The notes beneath the pieces are model-generated. The model was given only the letters and a program-made list of their open reading frames with translations. It was not told where the DNA came from and searched no databases. From an uncultured Roseburia sp. (GTDB lineage: Bacteria; Bacillota; Clostridia; Lachnospirales; Lachnospiraceae), in NCBI GenBank assembly GCA_945787015.1, contig CALZGM010000025.1:1-46059 (forward strand): DNA of 46,059 nt, written 5' to 3'. The stretch's first letter is position 1. Every line of letters begins with the position of its first letter. Shown piece by piece: positions 8,341 to 16,829 of this stretch. The position numbers and the translations under genes were made by a program.

Positions 8341-9081
8341 CTAATAGTCCACACTCATAAGGCACAGTCCCTGTGCCGGTGCAGTAAATCCTGCCAGCGC
8401 CCGGTTTTTTGCCTCAAGTAATTCCGTCATGCTTTCCGGCGTCCGTTTTCCCCAGCCTACCTCAAGCAGTGTTCCTACAAGAATCCGTACCATGTGATGC
8501 AAAAATCCATCCCCGTGAACAGTAATCGTCAAATAATTCCCGCGCCTTGTAAGTTCCACCTGATCCACTGTGCGCACCGTAGATTTTTTCTTCTTTTTAT
8601 TCGCGCAAAAACCGGCAAAGTCATGCGTTCCCTTAAGGCATTCTGCTGCCTGCCTCATCTTCTCTACATCCGGAAGTTTTTCCAATGTATACACATACTT
8701 CCTATCGAAAACCGGCTTGGAATCACCCACATAGCAGGTATAGCAATAGGTTTTTCCTGTCGCATGGTAACGACTGTGAAAACGCTCCGATGCAATGCGC
8801 ACTTCTAAAACAGCAATGTCTTCCGGCAAATACCGGTTCAAATAAGCACAAATTTCTTCCGGTTCCAAATCGGTTGTAAGCTTTACATTGGCTGTCATTG
8901 CCTTGGCATGCACACCTGCATCCGTTCTGCTGCAGCCAATCACTTCCACCGGTTCATTAACCATCAAAGCCAATACGTTTTCCAGTTTTCCCTGAATCGT
9001 CATATCTGTATTATCCCGGCGCTCCCATCCAAAATAGCGGGTCCCGTCAAAGGATAACGTCATCTTATAATTTTTACTCAT
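8341..9081 (-). CDS. truA: TruA, tRNA pseudouridine(38-40) synthase
   Basis: 246 aa, normal length. The catalytic motif GCSRTDAGVHA has the nucleophile Asp54. FDGTRYFGWERR and GDGFLHHMVRILVGTLLEVG are also typical. The enzyme converts uridines at positions 38-40 of the tRNA anticodon arm to pseudouridine, in the cytoplasm. It is followed in transcription by the terminator at 8291-8340 and preceded by cutC, 13 bp upstream. The ribosome site is weak (GGGTGAAGC). GC content and codon use resemble the neighbours. Confidence 0.96.
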   Translation of the reverse strand: MSKNYKMTLSFDGTRYFGWERRDNTDMTIQGKLENVLALMVNEPVEVIGCSRTDAGVHAKAMTANVKLTTDLEPEEICAYLNRYLPEDIAVLEVRIASERFHSRYHATGKTYCYTCYVGDSKPVFDRKYVYTLEKLPDVEKMRQAAECLKGTHDFAGFCANKKKKKSTVRTVDQVELTRRGNYLTITVHGDGFLHHMVRILVGTLLEVGWGKRTPESMTELLEAKNRALAGFTAPAQGLCLMSVDY

Positions 9082-9094
9082 GCTTCACCCATTT

Positions 9095-9844
9095 CTATGC
9101 AGTCACTTTAAGCAGCATTTCCTTTGCCCTGCGAATGGCATCTGCATCTGTAACCATGCGCACATACTCCGAAAGCTGCGGTAATCCCATATTTACCTTC
9201 GAATTGCGATAAATCATATCACTTTCCACATCCCGTTTTCCGGACATATGAAAAACGGTAACTCCGGTCTTATGATGTAATGTCTGAATCACAGAAGCAT
9301 TTACACCGGCGCCTGCCATAATAGAAAGTATTCCGGAATTCTCCTGCAGACCTTTTAACACTTTGGCGCCCTCTAATGCTGAGGCATAGCCTCCGGAAGT
9401 TAAAATTGTGGCAATGCCGTTCTGTTTTGCTTCCTCTAAGGTCTTTGGCAAGTCTCTGCACATATCAAATGCCCTGTGAAGGTTGACTGTCATATCTCCT
9501 GCTGCATCCATGATGTGCTTCATTTTTCCCCAGTCCATATCTCCCTCTTTTGTCAGGCATCCAATCACTATGGCATCTGCTCCGGCTTCTTTGAATGATC
9601 TTGCCTGTCTTATCATAAGTTCTGTCTCATCTTCATTATAGAGAAAATCTCCAAACCGAGGGCGAAGAAGCACGTGGATTGGAATATCTACTTTTTCACG
9701 AATCAGCTGATACAATTCCATAGCCGGTGTTACCCCGCCGACTGCTAAGTCACCACATAACTCCAAACGGTCTGCACCACCCAGTTTTGCATTCATTGCT
9801 GATTCTACGGAATCCACACAAACTTCTAAAATTGGTTTCTTCAT
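9095..9844 (-). CDS. cutC: CutC-family protein
   Basis: 249 aa TIM-barrel protein starting with LEVCVDSVESAMNAKLGGAD and containing RLELC, VGGVTP and HVLLRPR, all typical of CutC. It was named for copper homeostasis, but a direct copper role is disputed and the true reaction is unknown. It has a strong ribosome site (AGGAGGAAC) 17 bp after the stop of the upstream membrane gene. It probably forms a unit with truA downstream. Confidence 0.93.
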   Translation of the reverse strand: MKKPILEVCVDSVESAMNAKLGGADRLELCGDLAVGGVTPAMELYQLIREKVDIPIHVLLRPRFGDFLYNEDETELMIRQARSFKEAGADAIVIGCLTKEGDMDWGKMKHIMDAAGDMTVNLHRAFDMCRDLPKTLEEAKQNGIATILTSGGYASALEGAKVLKGLQENSGILSIMAGAGVNASVIQTLHHKTGVTVFHMSGKRDVESDMIYRNSKVNMGLPQLSEYVRMVTDADAIRRAKEMLLKVTA

Positions 9845-9861
9845 TTGCGTCTGTTCCTCCT

Positions 9862-11241
9862 TTAGCCGATAATCATCGCAAGCAATTCGGGAATCTGAGC
9901 AATAAAGTTAGCAATTCCCATCACTATTAATAATGCTACATATAAAATTCCCAAATTTTTTTTCTGTAATCTTTCCAACAATACTAAAACGAGAAACATC
10001 AGCATCAAGCCCGTCAGGAAAAACACACGCTCTCCCGAAGAATAGATTGTCGGTGATAAAATCATAACCGCTTCACTGGCAATTGCTCCCAGATAAGTAA
10101 ATAACGCAATTCCATTTCTATCTGTAATTTCCCATAATACGAAAAATGTAACAATCAAAGCCACGAGCCAGTAAACCATGACCAGCCACTGACCTGTTCC
10201 AAGCATATCTGCAGAAGGAACCTGTGTAACACACCCCGTCATTTCAGACAGTTTCAAACCCAAATTCGTAATCCCTTTGAATCCCAGTTTAGATGCCAAA
10301 ACAACCAATATACCTACCATTGAAAATCCGAGATAAAACAGAATTCGTATCCGTTTTGCACCTTCTGTGTCTTTTACTCTGCCATACAAAATAAAAATTG
10401 CTCCCACCCAGATTGCTGCCAGGAAAACTGCATTTTCGTTTGCATAAGAAGAAAGAAGCCACTGTATCAATACAAAAAACCGCTCTCCGAATGTCAATGT
10501 TTCAAACTGTGGAAAGTAAGCTTCTATAGATTCTGCTACACGCAATGCATTTCCCGGGGCTGTGCTTGATACGACAAATGCCAATACCGTCATAGCAGTC
10601 TGTATTATCAGCATCTTAGAAATGTTCTTTTTCTGCAAAAGAAGCGCTAACATACAAAGTCCTTCAAATGCCAGTATCACTGCTCCCATCTGTTCAGAAG
10701 ACATTGCAGCAATAATACCGGCCGGTATCGCAATTACTTCTAACCAGCCGGTCTTTTTCTCACTTAAGAAACCTGTCACTGCGCAAAGTGCAATAAGTCC
10801 GCACACATCCGACCACAGATAATTCATCGAACCGGTAATCCAAATACAGGAATACCCCAAAGTCCGAATATCCATCAGAAGGAAAATCGTTATGGAAGCT
10901 ACCGCGCACAGTAACATGCTTTCCCCTGCCGATACTTTTTTTTGTAGTAGCGTTAAAAGCAATGGCAATGCCGCAATCATGCCTGCATTCACAATCCGCC
11001 ATGCCCATAAATCCATATTAAAAAATACATGCAACAAAGCTTCTGATATCACACGTCCTGACCATGTTTCATAGCGCCATTTTATATATTCTCCCAATTT
11101 CATTGAGGTACAAAACTGATAAAAGTAACTGTCGTCCCCATCCGAATAGGAAATAAAAGACAGTAAAAACAAGCTGCTTACAAAAATCAGAAACAGCAGT
11201 ATTCCTATATACCATTTTTCTCGTTTTTTTTCTAAAATCAT
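9862..11241 (-). CDS. DUF6056-like multi-pass membrane protein
   Basis: 459 aa with around ten or more hydrophobic segments. The region after the first helix, SYSDGDDSYFYQF and later YETWSGRVISE, matches what I know of the DUF6056 family, thought to resemble GT-C glycosyltransferase or polysaccharide-modification membrane proteins. It starts 3 bp after the acyltransferase-like gene ends, so the two are one operon. No catalytic motif can be named with confidence. A role in cell-surface glycan building is only inference from neighbours and topology. Confidence 0.75.
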   Translation of the reverse strand: MILEKKREKWYIGILLFLIFVSSLFLLSFISYSDGDDSYFYQFCTSMKLGEYIKWRYETWSGRVISEALLHVFFNMDLWAWRIVNAGMIAALPLLLTLLQKKVSAGESMLLCAVASITIFLLMDIRTLGYSCIWITGSMNYLWSDVCGLIALCAVTGFLSEKKTGWLEVIAIPAGIIAAMSSEQMGAVILAFEGLCMLALLLQKKNISKMLIIQTAMTVLAFVVSSTAPGNALRVAESIEAYFPQFETLTFGERFFVLIQWLLSSYANENAVFLAAIWVGAIFILYGRVKDTEGAKRIRILFYLGFSMVGILVVLASKLGFKGITNLGLKLSEMTGCVTQVPSADMLGTGQWLVMVYWLVALIVTFFVLWEITDRNGIALFTYLGAIASEAVMILSPTIYSSGERVFFLTGLMLMFLVLVLLERLQKKNLGILYVALLIVMGIANFIAQIPELLAMIIG

Positions 11242-11244
11242 ACG

Positions 11245-12006
11245 TTATATCATTCCTAATCCATTTAATAATTCCAGTACAAGATAAAGCACCGGCTGAT
11301 GAAACAAATACACGAGCAGTGAATTCTTTCCCAACCAGTCCAAAAACGGAATTCTTTTTCCAAGTACCTTACATTCCAACAACGACGTTTTCTTAAAAAT
11401 CCGATATAAAAAATATCCTGTTACAAATAAGAAAAACCATGGAATGAGTGAAAAATAATCCGTTGAATAAAATGCACCGGATGGCATTCCCACATATGCG
11501 GTAAAAAGATTCTGATACAGGCTTCTTGGCAAAGCTACTAAATTCCAATTTTCAAAACCTAAAAAACCACGGTTAATATTTCTTGTAAATACAAATAGCA
11601 CAATTCCTGCTACTAATCCTACTTCTGCGGGAATTTTGCAAAAAAGCGTTTCCAGCGGAATCAAAAGAAGCATGCAGGAACCTATACAAGTCAGCACACC
11701 AAAAACCACGCGGTTTTGCGGCATAACGGCAATCGTTACTGCTGTTACTAAAAGTCCGCCACCAAACACAAGCAATCCGCGTTTTAGATGCTGTCTTCCC
11801 AGTGACCAGCAAAAGCCGGACAGCAAAAGAAAGGTCCAGCAAATGCTTTGCTGCCAGATATAAGCTCCTCTGCTATGATACCATGGCCACTTCATACCAT
11901 ATAGATAAACTAAATTCCATGAGCAATGATATGCTATCATACTTAGCAATACGATGCCCCGGATACCATCCAAAAAATGATAGCGGACTCTTGTTTCAGT
12001 TTCCAT
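11245..12006 (-). CDS. DUF1624/HGSNAT-type membrane acyltransferase
   Basis: About 253 aa. It begins with YHFLDGIRGIVLLSMIAYH, the usual first motif of the heparan-alpha-glucosaminide N-acetyltransferase catalytic family (DUF1624), with a histidine in the first helix. Seven or so membrane helices follow, and the last carries LVYLFHQPVLY. Start ATG 12006 follows AAAAGGAATTGC; the codon two places earlier is TTG. Family members transfer acetyl groups across the membrane onto sugars. It is the first gene of a two-gene unit with the DUF6056-like protein. Confidence 0.85.
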   Translation of the reverse strand: METETRVRYHFLDGIRGIVLLSMIAYHCSWNLVYLYGMKWPWYHSRGAYIWQQSICWTFLLLSGFCWSLGRQHLKRGLLVFGGGLLVTAVTIAVMPQNRVVFGVLTCIGSCMLLLIPLETLFCKIPAEVGLVAGIVLFVFTRNINRGFLGFENWNLVALPRSLYQNLFTAYVGMPSGAFYSTDYFSLIPWFFLFVTGYFLYRIFKKTSLLECKVLGKRIPFLDWLGKNSLLVYLFHQPVLYLVLELLNGLGMI

Positions 12007-12120
12007 CTGCAATTCCTTTTCCTATTATTGTACTTCACTATTGACATTATCTTACCATTCTTTGCCTTCAAATACTAGTTTTTTCAGATGAGAAATCTGC
12101 CTCGTGCACATAAATATCCG

Positions 12121-12149
12121 TTGTAAAGCAATTCGCATGATGATATAAT
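12121..12149 (+). promoter_or_regulatory. Promoter of the diguanylate cyclase gene
   Basis: TTGTAA (12121-12126), a 17-bp spacer and a consensus TATAAT (12144-12149) lead to a leader of about 34 nt. GAGGAAA lies before the ATG at 12190. Confidence 0.75.
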
Positions 12150-12189
12150 TAATGTAACTATCAACTTAATTATTCAAGAGGAAATACGA

Positions 12190-13821
12190 ATGAGAAAATA
12201 TGTGAGATTCATATATGGAATCTGTATTATACTTGTATTTATTATGCTTCTGCTTTTCCACTTTCATGAAAAAACTGTTTCTGTTGTTGCGCGTGAGGAA
12301 GGCAATTATGAAATTCTAGATGACTACGAATTTACTACTTTCGATGATGAAACTGCGCCACTGGGCATTACACAGGAATATAAATGGATTCTTCAAAATA
12401 TCTCACAGCACGATGCCTGTGTTACCTTTTATCTGATTCATCAGGAAGTGGATGTCTATATTGAAGATCATTTAGTTTATAGCTTTGGACGAGAGAGTAA
12501 CCACAATTTTTCCAAGACAACCGGCTGTAGCTGGCCAGAAATTTTTTTGTCTGAAAAAGATGAAGGGAAAGAAATTCGTATCCTTATTCACCCTGTTTAT
12601 AAGTCCAGCATCTCAAATAAGTTAAAGATTTATTATGGAGATCATAGTGTTATAACTAATAATATCATTATAAGAAGTCTGCCGATTTTGGTTATTAGTC
12701 TTTTTTCCATTATCCTTGGCCTGGCTATTGTTTTATTTGTACTTTATAATATTAAAAATTTAGAAGTAGATCGCAGTATCTTCATGCTGGGTGTTTTTTC
12801 TATTGTAATAGGCGTGTGGAAAATTTCTGATATGGAAGCTGCCACTTTGTTATTCAGAGCTCCTATAACACTGTCCGCGCTATCTATTATTTCAATTACT
12901 TTGACGCTTGTTCCATTTATGTACTTTATCCGCAAACAATTTCAGCATACAAATTCTGCTCCTTGGGATTTTGTATGTATGATTGTCAATGTACTTACCA
13001 TTGGAATTGTCTTATTACAGTTATTCGGTATTGCTGATTTGAGAGAAACCCTTTGGGTCAGCCATACTACGATGGTTTCCGTTATTGCTTTTATTCTACT
13101 GATGCTGGTAAAAGAGTTCCGTGTCGGAAAAATCTCACCAAAACTTAAGCTTACATTTTTCTGCTGTATGCTCTGTGCATTTGGTGCTGTCCTGGATATG
13201 TCAATCTACTATATTTCCGGGAATACCGGTAATATGATATTTGGTATACTGGCATTCCAAATCTATGTAATAATAATGGGATATTCTACTTTGAAAGAAA
13301 CCAAGCAGTTAATGGATCGTGGAAAAGAAGCCACTCATTATCAGAAGCTTGCCATGCATGATGAGCTTACCGGTCTTTTTAATCGTGCACATTACTCTGA
13401 TTTTATATCCAATAATGATGTTTTACAAAATGATTGTTTTCTTATCATGATGGATGTAAATAACTTAAAACTATGCAACGACACCCGTGGTCATGAAGCC
13501 GGCGACCACTTGTTAATCAACAGTGCAAACCTAATCCGTCAAGCCTTTCCAAATGGTGTCTGCCATCGTATCGGCGGTGATGAATTCTGTGTTTTTCTTT
13601 GCAATTCCAGTGAAGAAGACTGCAAAACCTGTCTTCACGTTTTTGACAAATTAACGGAAGAATTCAATGCTATGCATCCGGAAGAGTTTCCTGTGCACAT
13701 TGCTTACGGCTATGCCGATCATATTGCAAAAGTTGATTTTGATTTCAGTGATACCCTGCGTCGTGCAGACCGTATGATGTATCAGACGAAGCTTGCAATG
13801 AAAACAAGAGCGACTAGTTGA
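12190..13821 (+). CDS. Membrane diguanylate cyclase (7TMR-like sensor plus GGDEF)
   Basis: 543 aa. One N-terminal helix (residues 8-24) is followed by an outside domain of about 130 residues resembling a 7TMR-DISMED2 jelly-roll, then seven membrane segments (about 160-375) and a GGDEF domain (about 390-540). The active-site loop reads RIGGDEF (near residue 462), and DELTGLFNRAHY marks the domain start, so it should make cyclic di-GMP. The positions where an RxxD inhibitory site would sit read FPNG, so product inhibition is probably absent. It probably senses an external ligand. Its stop (13821) touches the palindromic element that follows. Confidence 0.93.
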   Translation: MRKYVRFIYGICIILVFIMLLLFHFHEKTVSVVAREEGNYEILDDYEFTTFDDETAPLGITQEYKWILQNISQHDACVTFYLIHQEVDVYIEDHLVYSFGRESNHNFSKTTGCSWPEIFLSEKDEGKEIRILIHPVYKSSISNKLKIYYGDHSVITNNIIIRSLPILVISLFSIILGLAIVLFVLYNIKNLEVDRSIFMLGVFSIVIGVWKISDMEAATLLFRAPITLSALSIISITLTLVPFMYFIRKQFQHTNSAPWDFVCMIVNVLTIGIVLLQLFGIADLRETLWVSHTTMVSVIAFILLMLVKEFRVGKISPKLKLTFFCCMLCAFGAVLDMSIYYISGNTGNMIFGILAFQIYVIIMGYSTLKETKQLMDRGKEATHYQKLAMHDELTGLFNRAHYSDFISNNDVLQNDCFLIMMDVNNLKLCNDTRGHEAGDHLLINSANLIRQAFPNGVCHRIGGDEFCVFLCNSSEEDCKTCLHVFDKLTEEFNAMHPEEFPVHIAYGYADHIAKVDFDFSDTLRRADRMMYQTKLAMKTRATS

Positions 13822-13823
13822 AA

Positions 13824-14141
13824 TAGATATTTAGTCCACTAAATTATTTTGACATAAAGTAGTTGCACAATAAGAAAGAGTATCCTTTATTTTTATATGC
13901 GGTTATACATGTATAAGAAACTCTAACATTCCTATATGTAAGTTATTCAAAGCTTACGCGCCGCATCGTAGCGGAGTCCATTCCGCACGATGCTAATTAT
14001 GACCTCCCTGTCATAATTGCGCTAACCATGTAATAGGAATGAAGAGTTTCTAATGCATTCCAAAACGCATTTAAAAATAAGGGATACTCTTTTTTATTGA
14101 AATCTACTTTATGAAAATAATTTAATGAAGCTAAATACCAG
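13824..14141. repeat. Palindromic element 1 (~318 bp) with branched core
   Basis: The two ends are long imperfect inverted arms: TATTTAG at 13828 pairs with CTAAATA ending at 14137, and AAAGAGTATCC near 13875 pairs with GGATACTCTTT near 14082. The arms close on GCGC/GCGC (13958-13961, 14019-14022) enclosing two hairpins. Hairpin A (13963-13993) is GCATCGT...ACGATGC. Hairpin B (13995-14018) is AATTATGAC, a 6-nt loop and GTCATAATT. This would fold into a long stem with a three-way junction. It begins 2 bp after the diguanylate cyclase stop, so it may end that transcript. No open frame of note lies inside. Confidence 0.88.
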
Positions 14142-14170
14142 TTCTAAAAGCTTCACAAGCCCTGAAAAAC

Positions 14171-14489
14171 AAGTATTTTTCTACAGAATTTAATTTATCG
14201 TTACGTATATTGAAGAGAGAAAGAGACAGACATTTTTTCTGTTCGTTTGGGAGCATACTAGAAATTCTTTATCCATATTTCATAACACAGCGCGAAAATG
14301 ACACGACGTCATTTTCAGCATCGTGCGGAATGGACTCCGCTACGATGCGGCGCGTACGTATTAGAAAACTTTCCTATATGGATAATAGAATTTCTTGTAT
14401 GTGTACATCCGAATAGAAAAAAGTCAGTCTCTTTCTCTCTTCCTCAATATACGAAACAATAAATCTAAATTCTGAACAAAATATCTATT
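14171..14489. repeat. Palindromic element 2 (~319 bp), inverted relative to element 1
   Basis: Same plan as element 1 in the opposite orientation. Outer arms: CAGAATTTA near 14183 pairs with TAAATTCTG near 14466, and AGAGAGAAAGAGAC near 14215 pairs with the strand near 14425. They close on GCGC (14290-14293, 14350-14353). Hairpin A (14318-14348) is the exact reverse complement of the 31-nt hairpin in element 1. Hairpin B (14294-14316) is GAAAATGAC/GTCATTTTC, differing from element 1 at three base pairs with both sides changed. Its right end holds the stop codon (14485-14487) of the HTH gene. 29 bp separate the two elements. Confidence 0.88.
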
Positions 14490-14700
14490 CTTCCTCGTCT
14501 CTTTTATACTCTAAGATATCTCCCGGCTGGCAATCTAACACATCGCAGATTGCCTCTAAGGTTGAAAAGCGTATTGCATTTACCTTTCCGGTCTTTAGTT
14601 TTGATAAATTCACATTTGCCACGCCGACTCGTTCAGATAATTCTTTCAAAGACATTTTCCGGTCAGCCATGACGCGGTCTAATCTTAAAATAATAGCCAT
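14485..14700 (-). CDS. Small Cro/CI-type HTH regulator (YozG-like)
   Basis: 71 aa, almost all one HTH_3/HTH_26 domain: MSLKELSERVGVANVNLSKLKTG carries the two DNA-reading helices. YozG-type regulators are normally paired with a DUF2975 membrane protein, as here: the DUF2975 gene ends 13 bp upstream. The pair are probably translated from one mRNA starting at the promoter near 15482-15510. The stop codon lies inside the end of palindromic element 2, so the element has set or replaced the gene's terminator. Confidence 0.9.
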   Translation of the reverse strand: MAIILRLDRVMADRKMSLKELSERVGVANVNLSKLKTGKVNAIRFSTLEAICDVLDCQPGDILEYKRDEEE

Positions 14701-14713
14701 TGTTTTTCACTCC

Positions 14714-15412
14714 TTATAATGTCTCGTCTGATTCCTGCTGCAACATGGTGCCATAGCGGAAAATCATAAAGAGTAACATGATTAAAAGAATCAACAATAT
14801 TGTTGTCAAATCGATGCCGAGTATAATGTCGACATTTCCGGTCAAAAGACTGTTCATTACACTCTCTGTCAGAGTTGAAAACAGTGCCATCGGAATTAAG
14901 GAAATAGCTAAATTGCGCAGTGCTGTTACAATATCCTCTGAGAATGGTGTTTCACATTCTTTAAACTTCTTGCAAACCACACCGATGAAATGCATTACTA
15001 CTAAGCAAACGGCACAGTAAGCTGCTGCTATAAATACTGTATATGCAATATTTTTAAAATGCAGGGTATAGGCATCTGTACTTGCTTCAACTTCTACACC
15101 ATTTTCTGTCTGATGAACTTCTACGGCACCATATTCCATACCATTCACTTTAAAGGAAGAGTCAACATTACTCCCTGCAATATCGTTTTTACCATCTTCT
15201 GTAATCGCAGCTGCAATTTCCGGCATGTTTACTTCAACCGTTGCTTTGCTTTCCATATGAATCGCAATCATATCATCCGGGATGAGCATAAGAACAATTC
15301 CTGAAAGAATACAAGCCACCAATGCAATCCATAAAATAATTTTTCCTATCAGCGTAATAATCCCACCAGCATTTCCTATTTTGTTTACTTTTTCAATAAT
15401 TTCTGTTTTCAT
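14714..15412 (-). CDS. DUF2975-family membrane protein
   Basis: 232 aa. A membrane helix near residues 17-45 is followed by an external domain of about 80 residues, then three helices. The ending FRYGTMLQQESDETL is the typical DUF2975 tail. Ribosome site AAGGAG, 9 bp before ATG. Family members occur next to a small YozG-type HTH protein, and a membrane-tethered signalling pair is a common guess, but no function is proven. The external domain is larger than in the shortest members. Confidence 0.85.
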   Translation of the reverse strand: MKTEIIEKVNKIGNAGGIITLIGKIILWIALVACILSGIVLMLIPDDMIAIHMESKATVEVNMPEIAAAITEDGKNDIAGSNVDSSFKVNGMEYGAVEVHQTENGVEVEASTDAYTLHFKNIAYTVFIAAAYCAVCLVVMHFIGVVCKKFKECETPFSEDIVTALRNLAISLIPMALFSTLTESVMNSLLTGNVDIILGIDLTTILLILLIMLLFMIFRYGTMLQQESDETL

Positions 15413-15450
15413 AACATATTCTCCTTGTTTAAATGTTTTGCGAATAAAAA

Positions 15451-15534
15451 TTAACGTTAATCGTTAATTCCTTATAAACAGACTATACTACTCATAAATA
15501 TGTTTGTCAATAAGTTTTTAATGATAAACGTTAA
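15451..15534 (-). promoter_or_regulatory. Promoter of DUF2975-HTH operon between two matching operators
   Basis: On the minus strand TTGACA (15505-15510), a 17-bp spacer and TATAGT (15482-15487) form a near-consensus promoter. A 17-bp palindrome TTAACG-N5-CGTTAA occurs at 15451-15467, just downstream of the start site. A one-mismatch copy (TTAATG-N5-CGTTAA) lies at 15518-15534, just upstream of -35. Two sites about 67 bp apart around a strong promoter suggest repression, perhaps with looping, by one of the two small HTH proteins encoded next to it. Confidence 0.8.
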
Positions 15535-15554
15535 TTTTTTTATATTATATGAAA

Positions 15555-15749
15555 TTATTCTTCCCAAAACAGGTCATCCAGCGTTTTTTCCAAAGCTTTA
15601 CAGATACTCCGGCATAACTGTATGGTAGGATTGTAATCTCCTTTTTCAATCGCATTGATGGTCTGCCTCGAAACTCCGACTTTATCCGCAAGCTCCTGCT
15701 GTGATAAGTCAAGTGCCGCTCTGGCAGCCTTTAATTTTAAGTTTTTCAT
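15555..15749 (-). CDS. Small Cro/CI-type HTH regulator
   Basis: About 64 aa: MKNLKLKAARAALDLSQQEL, then the recognition helix region VGVSRQTINAIEKGDYNP and a tail ending DLFWEE. This is the very common Firmicute short Xre-type repressor. Start is ambiguous between ATG 15749 and GTG 15758; ATG fits the family and has GGTGG in front. It follows the stop of the 348-aa membrane protein by about 13 bp, so the two are an operon. It is a candidate reader of the CGTTAA operators that lie just downstream. Confidence 0.88.
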   Translation of the reverse strand: MKNLKLKAARAALDLSQQELADKVGVSRQTINAIEKGDYNPTIQLCRSICKALEKTLDDLFWEE

Positions 15750-15762
15750 ACATGCCACCAGC

Positions 15763-16809
15763 CTATTCTTCCTCTTCTTTTTCTGTCAGCTTCATGTGAA
15801 TATGCAGCACAATCGCAATCGCTAAGAGAAAAATACCGCACAACAGATTCAGACATCGAAATGTAAGCACACCGTCTACTATCATTCCACCATGGAAATA
15901 TGCCATCAGTCCGATTCCGATATTCATAACTCCCAGTGCACTGAACATGATTTTGAAACGAGAAGCACTCTCATTTAAGGAAATATATGCCTCTTTCCTA
16001 ATGCAATAAACCGCATATACGGATACACTAACGATAATACCGAAAAACAGCAGCACTTCCTCTGCAATCGGAATCTTTATTTCTGCTATATGAATCAGGC
16101 AAAGAATCATATTATAAAACAATCCTGTAAAGAAACCATATTTAAAGCCATCTCCTCTAACTTTAAGCTGGCGTTCATCATATTTTGCCTCATCACTCTT
16201 ATCAGTTTTCACATATTTAAGAATGAATGCTATAAGAATAATACCTACTGCTGCTCCAACCAGCATTCCCACCAGCAAGCCTACTTTATAAGACCCAGAG
16301 TGCAAACGTTCTACTACAAAATGATATTCCGTCTCATAGGATGTGTTTGTCGTATAAACATATTCCTCACTATCATTGCTATAGTTTATTAAGTTTGCTT
16401 CTTCTTGCAATTTCGCAAATTGTTGCTCATCCGTTATAAACTGATATTCTGCCCGGTATTCACCCGCTGTAAGTTCCAGCTCCGTTGATTCTGCTTCTAC
16501 ACTTTCTCCGGTCACGCAGAAGACAATCTCATCTGCCTGATTACGTACCGTAAAGCCGGTAATCACTCCCTCTTTAACTGCTTTCCACTCTGTAAAAATT
16601 TCATAGGTTCCATCCTCTTTCAGGGTAAACGGTATCGTATGGGAAGCCTCTTTGGCAACGCCTTCTTCTATCACATTGTCTTGTGTGTAGCGGACATCCG
16701 TTGCTACCTCACTGGCACTTCCATATGCAAATACACCCGTTGCAATTCCGAACAAAAGTAACACTGCTAATACTACTGCTACCCATTTTTTCTTCATCAC
16801 TGTTTTCAT
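15763..16809 (-). CDS. Membrane protein of unknown family, partner of small HTH regulator
   Basis: 348 aa. A signal or first membrane helix (residues 8-28) precedes an external beta-rich domain of about 150 residues, then a glycine-rich helix (VGLLVGMLVGAAVGIILIAF, about 177-196). A cytoplasmic patch YDERQLKVRG follows, then four more helices and an acidic end. The YDERQ...RG patch followed by helices recurs in Firmicute membrane proteins next to small HTH regulators, as here. I cannot assign a named family. Ribosome site AGAGGAG. It may be the sensor half of a membrane/HTH pair. Confidence 0.75.
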   Translation of the reverse strand: MKTVMKKKWVAVVLAVLLLFGIATGVFAYGSASEVATDVRYTQDNVIEEGVAKEASHTIPFTLKEDGTYEIFTEWKAVKEGVITGFTVRNQADEIVFCVTGESVEAESTELELTAGEYRAEYQFITDEQQFAKLQEEANLINYSNDSEEYVYTTNTSYETEYHFVVERLHSGSYKVGLLVGMLVGAAVGIILIAFILKYVKTDKSDEAKYDERQLKVRGDGFKYGFFTGLFYNMILCLIHIAEIKIPIAEEVLLFFGIIVSVSVYAVYCIRKEAYISLNESASRFKIMFSALGVMNIGIGLMAYFHGGMIVDGVLTFRCLNLLCGIFLLAIAIVLHIHMKLTEKEEEE

Positions 16810-16829
16810 GTCTATTCTCCTCTTAAAAA

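Noticed and set aside
10562-11074. Frames opposite the DUF6056-like gene
   Set aside because: They lie within a clear membrane-protein gene on the other strand and have no ribosome sites.
13824-14489. Insertion sequence or group II intron
   Set aside because: No transposase or reverse transcriptase frame, no clear target duplications; structure is an all-palindrome non-coding element.
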